From NCBI GenBank assembly GCA_003225615.1, contig QIAS01000114.1, positions 11,976 through 19,791 of the forward strand: DNA of 7,816 bases, in the 5' to 3' direction. A program made the position numbers and the translations under genes. Positions within the stretch are counted from its first letter, which is position 1. Each line of letters begins with the position of its first letter. Positions 1 to 5,853 of this stretch are shown piece after piece. The notes below the pieces were generated by a model. It saw only the letters and a program-made list of their open reading frames with translations. It was not told where the DNA came from and did no database searches. The stretch comes from Acidobacteriota bacterium (GTDB taxonomy: Bacteria; Acidobacteriota; Terriglobia; Terriglobales; Acidobacteriaceae).

Positions 1-2436
1 ATCAAGAGCCTGGTTCGATGGAACGCGCTGGCCATGGTGGTTCGGGCTAACAAAATCCAGGAAGGCATCGGCGGACACATTTCGACCTACGCGTCGGCCG
101 CCACTCTGTACGAGGTAGCCTTCAATCATTTCTTGCAGGCACGCACCCAGAGCGGCGATCGCGACATAGTTTATTTCCAGGGACACGCGGCGCCGGGGAT
201 GTATGCGCGCGCCTATTTGGAAGGGCGCATTCCGCGGCAGAAGCTGGAGAACTTTCGGCGCGAATTGAAGCCGGGTGGCGGACTTTCTTCTTATCCGCAT
301 CCCTGGCTCATGCCCGATTTCTGGGAATTCCCCACTGTTTCCATGGGATTGGGGCCGATCCAGGCGATTTACCATGCTCGTTTTATCCGTTATTTAGAGA
401 ATCGCGGCTTGAAGAGTCCTACGGGCGGGAGGGTTTGGGCGTTTCTTGGCGATGGTGAGATGGACGAACCGGAATCGTTGGGATCGATCACGCTGGCATC
501 GCGCGAGCGGCTGGACAATCTGATTTTCGTCATCAACTGCAACCTGCAGAGGTTGGATGGGCCAGTCCGCGGCAATGGCAAGATCATTCAGGAGCTGGAA
601 GCGATCTTCCGCGGGGCTGGGTGGAATGTCATCAAGGTAATCTGGGGAACGGATTGGGACAGCCTTATCCAGAACGATCGCGATGGCCTGCTGGTGCGCC
701 GGATGGGCGAAATCACTGACGGCCAGTATCAAAAGTTTTTCGTCGAAAGCGGAGCTTACTTCCGGCAAAACTTCTTCGGCACCGATCCGCGCTTGCTCAA
801 AATGGTGGAGCACCTCTCCGACGAGCAACTCGCCCGCATGCGGCTGGGCGGACATGATCCCATCAAGGTTCATGCGGCCTACAAGGCGGCGGTGGAGCAC
901 AAGGGTTCTCCCACAGTGATTTTGGCTAAAACGATCAAAGGTTATGGCCTGGGCGAGGCTGGGGAAGGCAAGAACATCACCCATCAGCAGAAAAAATTGA
1001 ATGATGAAGAACTGCGCATGTTCCGCTCGCGGTTCGGGATTCCCATTCCTGATGAGGAACTGCACAATGCGCCGTTCTACCGGCCTTCCGACGACAGCGC
1101 CGAAATCCAGTACATGCAGGACCGCCGCAAGCAGCTCGGCGGCTACCTGCCGGAGCGCAAACTGCGGGCAGCGCCGCTAAAGCCTGTTTCTGAATCTCAT
1201 TTTGAGGAATTCTATAAAGGCACGGAAGGCCGGGAAGCTTCCACCACGATGGTATTCGTCCGCCTGCTTTCGAAGCTGTTGCGCGATCCTGAAATTGGCA
1301 AGCTGATTGTGCCTATCATTCCGGATGAGGCGCGCACCTTCGGCATGGAGGCGTTGTTCCGGCAGGTGGGAATCTACTCCAGTGTCGGTCAGCTTTATGA
1401 GCCGGTAGATATGGACACGCTGCTCTATTACAAGGAGGCGAGGAACGGGCAGATTCTGGAAGAAGGAATCACGGAAGCGGGTTCGATGTGTTCGTTTATT
1501 GCGGCAGGCACAGCCAGCGCGAACCACGGCATCAACACGATTCCTTTTTTTATTTATTACTCGATGTTTGGATTTCAGCGCATCGGGGACTTGATCTGGG
1601 CAGCGGCGGATATGCGAACGCGTGGTTTCTTAGTGGGCGGCACCGCCGGACGGACTACGCTCGCGGGAGAAGGCCTGCAGCATCAGGATGGTCACAGTCA
1701 TGTGCTGGCGCTCTCGGTGCCGAATTTGATGGCTTACGATCCGGCCTTTGCTTACGAAATTGCGGTCATTATTCAGGACGGCATCAAGCGCATGTACGTG
1801 GATCAGGAACCCATTTTCTACTACCTGACGGTCACGAACGAGCCGCTGCCGATGCCTGCCATGCCGGATGGAGCGGGCGTTCGCGAGGGCATCTTAAAAG
1901 GCATGTATCGCTTCAAGGCTTCGGAAAAAAAGAACGCCAAGCTGCATGCGCAGCTGTTCGGCAGCGGCACGATCATGTATGAAGTGCTCAAGGCGCAGCA
2001 GATTCTGGAAGAGAAATACGGCGTGGCCACCGACGTATGGAGCGTGACCAGCTACAAGCAACTGTATCGCGAAGCAAACGACTGCGAGCGCTGGAATATG
2101 CTCCATCCCAGCGCCAAGCCGAAAGTGCCGTACGTGACTCAGGTCTTGAAAGACGCACCCGGAGTCCTGGTAGCGGCATCGGATTACATGAAGGTTCTGC
2201 CGGAGAGCATTGCCAGTTGGATGCCACGGCGGCTGGCGGCGCTTGGCACAGATGGGTTCGGGCGCAGCGAGAACCGAGCTTCACTGCGGGACTTCTTTGA
2301 AGTGGACGCCAAACATATTGTGCTGGCGACCTTGACCGCACTGGGTCGTGAGAACCAGGTCAGTGCGGAAACTGTGCAGCAGGCAGTTCGCGATCTTGGG
2401 ATCAATTCTGAAAAACCAAATCCGGTAACGGCCTGA
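1..2436 (+). CDS. aceE: Pyruvate dehydrogenase E1 component, homodimeric type (5'-truncated by window)
   Basis: This is the thiamine-diphosphate-dependent E1 of the PDH complex, which decarboxylates pyruvate and acetylates the lipoyl groups of E2 in the cytoplasm. The frame is open from base 1 (IKSLVRWNALAMVVRANK), which matches the region around residue 88 of E. coli AceE. About 80 N-terminal residues are therefore upstream, and the ATG at 34 is only an internal Met. Counting codons from base 1: the active-site FQGH motif has His62 (equivalent to E. coli His142); the ThDP/Mg motif begins GDGEMDEPES at 150 and ends with the NCN triplet at 179-181; the EEGITEAG segment at 487-494 carries the conserved cofactor-contacting Glu region; EGLQHQDGHSH is at 557-567; and a C-terminal transketolase-like domain contains LGTDGFGRSE. 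There are 811 visible residues against roughly 887 in E. coli, with no frameshift. It is the first visible gene of an aceE-aceF-lpd operon; the promoter is not in view. The family assignment is very secure because identity to AceE is high along the whole length. Confidence 0.97.
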   Translation: MKSLVRWNALAMVVRANKIQEGIGGHISTYASAATLYEVAFNHFLQARTQSGDRDIVYFQGHAAPGMYARAYLEGRIPRQKLENFRRELKPGGGLSSYPHPWLMPDFWEFPTVSMGLGPIQAIYHARFIRYLENRGLKSPTGGRVWAFLGDGEMDEPESLGSITLASRERLDNLIFVINCNLQRLDGPVRGNGKIIQELEAIFRGAGWNVIKVIWGTDWDSLIQNDRDGLLVRRMGEITDGQYQKFFVESGAYFRQNFFGTDPRLLKMVEHLSDEQLARMRLGGHDPIKVHAAYKAAVEHKGSPTVILAKTIKGYGLGEAGEGKNITHQQKKLNDEELRMFRSRFGIPIPDEELHNAPFYRPSDDSAEIQYMQDRRKQLGGYLPERKLRAAPLKPVSESHFEEFYKGTEGREASTTMVFVRLLSKLLRDPEIGKLIVPIIPDEARTFGMEALFRQVGIYSSVGQLYEPVDMDTLLYYKEARNGQILEEGITEAGSMCSFIAAGTASANHGINTIPFFIYYSMFGFQRIGDLIWAAADMRTRGFLVGGTAGRTTLAGEGLQHQDGHSHVLALSVPNLMAYDPAFAYEIAVIIQDGIKRMYVDQEPIFYYLTVTNEPLPMPAMPDGAGVREGILKGMYRFKASEKKNAKLHAQLFGSGTIMYEVLKAQQILEEKYGVATDVWSVTSYKQLYREANDCERWNMLHPSAKPKVPYVTQVLKDAPGVLVAASDYMKVLPESIASWMPRRLAALGTDGFGRSENRASLRDFFEVDAKHIVLATLTALGRENQVSAETVQQAVRDLGINSEKPNPVTA

Positions 2437-2453
2437 GCAATAGATAACAAAGT

Positions 2454-2460
2454 AGGAAAG
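2454..2460 (+). promoter_or_regulatory. Ribosome binding site supporting the GTG start of aceF
   Basis: The purine stretch AGGAAAG lies 8 bases before the GTG at 2469, in the 32-base gap after the aceE stop codon. It supports this non-ATG start. The next in-frame Met (residue 22) would cut into the first lipoyl domain. Confidence 0.7.
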
Positions 2461-2468
2461 AAACGATT

Positions 2469-4274
2469 GTGACGGAATTCAAACTGCCCGAGCTAGGCGA
2501 AAACATCGATCAGGGCGATCTTGTGCGCCTGATGGTCGCGCCCGGCGCCAGCATCACTGAAGGGCAGCCCGTCATGGAACTGGAGACGGATAAAGCGGTC
2601 ATTGAGGTACCGTCATCGGTCAGCGGAACGATTAAAGAAGTTCGCGTAAAAGAAGGCGACAAGCTGAAAGTGGGCCAGGTGATTTTCACGGTCGATAATG
2701 GCGCCAGCGGTGTGGCCCGGGCGCCCTCGACCGCAGCTCCTGAGGAAGAACAAAAACCTCCTGCTGCGCCCCCGGCCTCTTCTCAAGCGGAAACATCACC
2801 CACGTACGATATCCAAGCCGAAGCAGAAACTGCTCTGCCCGCGACTCAGCCGCAACCGGTTGCAGAGAGCAGACCAGCGGAAGTGTCACCGGAGCGTCCC
2901 ACGCCAACTGTTACTGCCCTGGAATTCAAGCTGCCTGAACTGGGCGAGAACATTGATCAGGGAGATCTGGTCAGGCTCATGGTCAGTCCCGGCGTGAAAG
3001 TTTCTGAAGGCCAGCCGGTGATGGAGCTCGAAACTGAGAAAGCGGTAGTGGAAGTTCCTTCGTCGGTTAGCGGCACGGTAAAAGAGGTGAAGGTCAAGGA
3101 AGGACAAAAAGTTAAGGTCGGACAAGTCATTTTTACGCTGACGGGGGGCGGAGAGACGCGCGCCGAGCCACGGCGCCCACAGACTGCGCCGGTCGAGCAT
3201 GTTTCCGGCCAACAAGCGGCGCGCCTGGCGTTTCAAGCTGCAATTCAAGCGGAAGGTAAGACGGAGGAGCAGGCGCTGCCTCCAGATCAGCCTCAGGCTG
3301 CACCGCCCACGTTCTCTATGCCAGTGCAATTGGGCAAGGTGGCCGGTACCGAGCACCGGGAACCGGTTCCTGCCGCTCCGCATGTGCGGCGCCTGGCGCG
3401 GGAACTCGGCGTGGATATTCACGAGGTCAAGGGCACTGGGCCCACGGGGCGCATCAGCGAAGAGGATGTGAAGGCCTTCGCGAAGGCGGCGCTTAGTTCG
3501 GCTTTGACTGCCGCGCAAGCGCCACGCGCGGGTCATTTTGTTGAGCCGGCGCTTCCGGATTTCTCCAGGTGGGGAAAGATCGAGCGCGTTTCGATACGCG
3601 GCGTGCGCCGCAAGACTGCCCAGCACCTTGCCGAAGCCTGGAATACCATTCCTCACGTTACCCAGCACGATCGGGCCGACATAACCGAACTCGAGCAACT
3701 ACGCGCCCGCTTCGCACCCAAGGCTGAAGAAGCAGGCGGCAAGATGACGGTGACTGCGATTGCTCTCAAGGTGTGCGCTTCCGCTCTGAAAGTTTTTCCG
3801 CAGTTCAACGCCTCCATTGACATGGGTAAGGAAGAAATCATTTACAAGCAGTACATCAATATTGGTGTGGCGGTTGACACTGACCGCGGGCTGCTGGTGC
3901 CGGTGATCCATGACGTGGATAAGAAGAACATCGTTGAGCTCGCGGCCGATCTTACCCAACTTTCGAAGAAGGCTAAGGAGAAAAAACTTACGCCAACGGA
4001 AATGGAAGGCGGCACCTTTACTATTACAAATCTTGGCGGCATTGGCGGGACCGGCTTTTCGCCGATTGTTAACCATCCCGAAGTGGCAATTCTCGGGCTA
4101 TCGCGGTCGAGCATGGAGCCAGTGTGGGTGAATGGCAAATTTGAGGCTCGGCTGGTGCTGCCATTATCGCTTTCTTACGATCATCGCCTGATTGATGGAG
4201 CTGACGCGGCACGCTTCCTGCGCTGGATTGCAGAAGCCTTTGAACAACCTTTCCTGCTCTCGGTTCAAGGATAG
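2469..4274 (+). CDS. aceF: Dihydrolipoamide acetyltransferase, E2 core of pyruvate dehydrogenase, two lipoyl domains
   Basis: E2 accepts the acetyl group from E1 on lipoyl-lysine, transfers it to CoA, and builds the structural core of the complex. The 601-residue product shows this order: lipoyl domain 1 (about 2-76, lipoyl Lys42 in ETDKAV), an Ala/Pro/Gln-rich flexible linker (77-150), lipoyl domain 2 (about 151-226, Lys191 in ETEKAV), a second linker (227-300), a peripheral subunit-binding domain (about 303-338, containing APHVRRLARELGV and GTGPTGRISEEDV), a further linker, and the acyltransferase domain (about 370-601). The last carries the catalytic DHRLIDG motif with His572 and Asp576. 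E. coli AceF has three lipoyl domains in about 630 residues; two is a common alternative. The start is GTG, chosen because the lipoyl fold begins at once and a Shine-Dalgarno sequence precedes it. The gene sits 32 bases after aceE and 15 before lpd. Context with a homodimeric E1 makes pyruvate, rather than 2-oxoglutarate, the substrate. Confidence 0.97.
   Translation: MTEFKLPELGENIDQGDLVRLMVAPGASITEGQPVMELETDKAVIEVPSSVSGTIKEVRVKEGDKLKVGQVIFTVDNGASGVARAPSTAAPEEEQKPPAAPPASSQAETSPTYDIQAEAETALPATQPQPVAESRPAEVSPERPTPTVTALEFKLPELGENIDQGDLVRLMVSPGVKVSEGQPVMELETEKAVVEVPSSVSGTVKEVKVKEGQKVKVGQVIFTLTGGGETRAEPRRPQTAPVEHVSGQQAARLAFQAAIQAEGKTEEQALPPDQPQAAPPTFSMPVQLGKVAGTEHREPVPAAPHVRRLARELGVDIHEVKGTGPTGRISEEDVKAFAKAALSSALTAAQAPRAGHFVEPALPDFSRWGKIERVSIRGVRRKTAQHLAEAWNTIPHVTQHDRADITELEQLRARFAPKAEEAGGKMTVTAIALKVCASALKVFPQFNASIDMGKEEIIYKQYINIGVAVDTDRGLLVPVIHDVDKKNIVELAADLTQLSKKAKEKKLTPTEMEGGTFTITNLGGIGGTGFSPIVNHPEVAILGLSRSSMEPVWVNGKFEARLVLPLSLSYDHRLIDGADAARFLRWIAEAFEQPFLLSVQG
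2475..2693 (+). repeat. Lipoyl domain 1, first copy of an in-frame duplication in aceF
   Basis: Residues 3-75 of E2 repeat at residues 152-224 with 61 of 73 positions identical by my own alignment and no gap. Nearly all the exchanges are conservative (I/V, D/E, R/K). The copies are separated by an Ala/Pro-rich linker of about 76 residues, giving a period of 149 residues (447 bases). Confidence 0.9.
2922..3140 (+). repeat. Lipoyl domain 2, second copy of the in-frame duplication in aceF
   Basis: This is the second lipoyl module, with its own modifiable Lys191. The first 21 aligned residues are identical to copy 1, yet the DNA of that stretch differs at 12 of 63 bases, all synonymous. The duplication is therefore old and kept by selection on the protein. 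Confidence 0.9.
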
Positions 4275-4289
4275 AAAGACAAAAGAACA

Positions 4290-5726
4290 ATGGCTGAAAC
4301 TTCGAACTTGCGCATCGCAATTGTGGGCGGCGGGCCGGGAGGTTATGCCGCCGCGTTCCTGGCCGCCGATTTAGGCATGAAGGTCACAATGATTGACCCG
4401 GAAGTGAATCCGGGTGGCGTCTGCCTTTATCGGGGATGCATCCCGTCGAAGGCGCTGCTGCATGTTGCCAAGTTGATTGAGGAATCGCACCAGGCGAAAA
4501 ACTGGGGCATCGAGTTCGGCAATCCGAAGATTGATTTAGGGCGGTTGCGTAGCTGGAAGGAAAGCGTGGTCAAGAAGCTCACCGGCGGACTGGGGCAACT
4601 TTCGAAGCAACATTCCATTCAGTACATTCAGGGACGCGCGGGATTCGAGAATTCCAATACGTTGAAGATATCCAAATCGAGCGGCGGAGAAGAAAAGCTG
4701 TCGTTCGATCGCATCGTGATTGCCACCGGTTCGCGTCCGGCGGTGATTCCCAGCCTGAAGCTCGACAGCCCGAGGATGATGGATTCCACCGGCGCTCTCG
4801 ACCTGCCCGAGATTCCCAAGACGCTGCTGGTGATTGGCGGCGGCTATATCGGTTTGGAACTGGGATCGGTTTACGCGACGCTGGGTACGCGCGTGACGTG
4901 CGTAGAAATGTTGGCGGGACTATTGCCTGGGGCGGATCGCGACTTGGTGCTGCCACTCCACAAGAAGCTGGAAAAAATGTTCGAATCGATCCAGGTGAAT
5001 ACGACTGTTGCCGCTCTGAAAGAGGAAGGCAGCGGGATACGGGCAACTCTGAAGGGCTCGGATGGCAAGACCAGCGACAAAAGCTTTGATCGCGTACTGA
5101 TGTCGGTGGGCCGCAAGCCAAACTCGGAAATTCCGGGACTCGAAAAAACCAAAGTTCAAGTTGGCCAGCGCGGCTTTATTCAGGTCAACGAGCAATTGCA
5201 GACCCACGATCCGTATATCTTCGCGATCGGCGATGTGGTGGGTGAGCCCATGCTGGCGCACAAGGCTTCGCATGAAGGACGCACGGCGGTGGAAGCCATC
5301 GCGGGCCATAAGGTCGCGTTTGAGCCGAATGCCATTCCGGCCGTCGTGTTCACCGATCCGGAAATTGCGTGGGCGGGCCTCACGGAAACGCAGGCTAAGG
5401 AGCTGAACCGCGAGATTGCGGTCGCGAAATTTCCCTGGGCGGCTTCCGGACGGGCGATCACACTGGATCGTCCGGAGGGCATGACCAAGCTCATCATTGA
5501 TCCGAAAACAGAGCGCGTGCTGGGAGTGGGGATCGTGGGGGTTGGAGCCGGCGAACTGATTGCCGAGGGCGTGCTGGCGATTGAGATGTGCGCCGCTGCG
5601 GCGGACTTGGAGCTCACTATCCATCCGCATCCCACGCTTTCGGAAACCATCATGGAAGCGGCAGAAGTCTTCTATGGCCGAGCCACCGACATCTACCGCC
5701 CAAAGAAAACCAGTGCTGCGTCATAG
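4290..5726 (+). CDS. lpd: Dihydrolipoamide dehydrogenase, E3 of the pyruvate dehydrogenase complex
   Basis: E3 is an FAD enzyme that reoxidises the dihydrolipoyl groups of E2 and reduces NAD+. The 478-residue product has the full class I disulfide oxidoreductase layout: the FAD-binding GGGPGG at 13-18; the redox-active disulfide Cys45/Cys50 in [13 protein letters not shown]; an NAD-binding GGGYIG at 183-188; the second FAD contact [20 protein letters not shown] at about 311-330; and a C-terminal dimerisation domain with HPHPTLSE, where His447 and Glu452 form the catalytic base pair contributed to the partner subunit. Length and motif spacing match E. coli Lpd (about 474 residues). The usual Asn after the first Cys-Leu is replaced by Tyr-Arg, a modest variation. 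No lipoyl domain is fused to it. The ATG lies 15 bases after the aceF stop. The Shine-Dalgarno sequence is weak (AGAAAG at 4273-4278), which fits translational coupling to aceF. The position implies an E3 dedicated to PDH, though such enzymes are often shared with other 2-oxoacid complexes. Confidence 0.97.
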   Translation: MAETSNLRIAIVGGGPGGYAAAFLAADLGMKVTMIDPEVNPGGVCLYRGCIPSKALLHVAKLIEESHQAKNWGIEFGNPKIDLGRLRSWKESVVKKLTGGLGQLSKQHSIQYIQGRAGFENSNTLKISKSSGGEEKLSFDRIVIATGSRPAVIPSLKLDSPRMMDSTGALDLPEIPKTLLVIGGGYIGLELGSVYATLGTRVTCVEMLAGLLPGADRDLVLPLHKKLEKMFESIQVNTTVAALKEEGSGIRATLKGSDGKTSDKSFDRVLMSVGRKPNSEIPGLEKTKVQVGQRGFIQVNEQLQTHDPYIFAIGDVVGEPMLAHKASHEGRTAVEAIAGHKVAFEPNAIPAVVFTDPEIAWAGLTETQAKELNREIAVAKFPWAASGRAITLDRPEGMTKLIIDPKTERVLGVGIVGVGAGELIAEGVLAIEMCAAAADLELTIHPHPTLSETIMEAAEVFYGRATDIYRPKKTSAAS

Positions 5727-5743
5727 CTACCCATTGTTCAGTT

Positions 5744-5769
5744 CAGAGACGCCGCTCGCTGCGTCTGTG
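5744..5769. repeat. Imperfect hairpin 1 in the lpd downstream spacer
   Basis: CAGAGACGC at 5744-5752 can pair with GCGTCTGTG at 5761-5769 with one mismatch (8 of 9 pairs), leaving an 8-base loop. It begins 18 bases after the lpd stop codon. It could help end transcription or protect the 3' end of the mRNA. No T-tract follows. Confidence 0.5.
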
Positions 5770-5794
5770 AGACGGGGCAACCCCCGTCTCTACA
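5766..5794. repeat. GC-rich hairpin 2 (GAGACGGGG palindrome), possible terminator or interspersed repeat
   Basis: GAGACGGGG at 5769-5777 is perfectly complementary to CCCCGTCTC at 5782-5790 around a 4-base CAAC loop. With T5791 bulged, TGT (5766-5768) and ACA (5792-5794) extend the stem to 12 pairs. It shares the AGACG core of the hairpin just upstream. The stem is strong enough to act in RNA, but there is no U-run after it, so it is not a canonical Rho-independent terminator. Its perfect symmetry also suits a dispersed palindromic repeat. Confidence 0.65.
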
Positions 5795-5842
5795 CGGGAT
5801 TGGTGTCAATCTTCCTGCTATGCACCACACTTCTACAATCCC

Positions 5843-5848
5843 AGGAGA
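5843..5848 (+). promoter_or_regulatory. Strong Shine-Dalgarno sequence deciding the start at 5854
   Basis: AGGAGA lies with its AGGAG core 6 bases before the ATG at 5854, close to ideal spacing. It is the best ribosome binding site in the window and argues for the short, leaderless form of the downstream protein over in-frame upstream GTG/TTG codons. Confidence 0.8.
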
Positions 5849-5853
5849 AGTCC

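Noticed and set aside
34..36. ATG at 34 as the start of aceE
   Set aside because: The frame is open to base 1 and the residues before it (LVRWNALA) match the AceE family, so this Met is internal and the gene starts upstream of the window.
2886..3698. Long minus-strand open frame of 270 codons opposite aceF
   Set aside because: It is Arg/Leu-rich with no recognisable motif and lies wholly opposite the E2 linkers and subunit-binding region. It is the usual antisense shadow of a GC-rich gene.
5766..5794. Canonical Rho-independent terminator after lpd
   Set aside because: The stem is strong, but the sequence after it (TACACGGGATT) has no T-run, so I list it as a hairpin or repeat with possible terminator function only.
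5834..5839. TACAAT as a -10 promoter box for the peptidase gene
   Set aside because: It matches five of six consensus bases but has no convincing -35 at 16-18 bases. The implied start site would fall inside the Shine-Dalgarno sequence.
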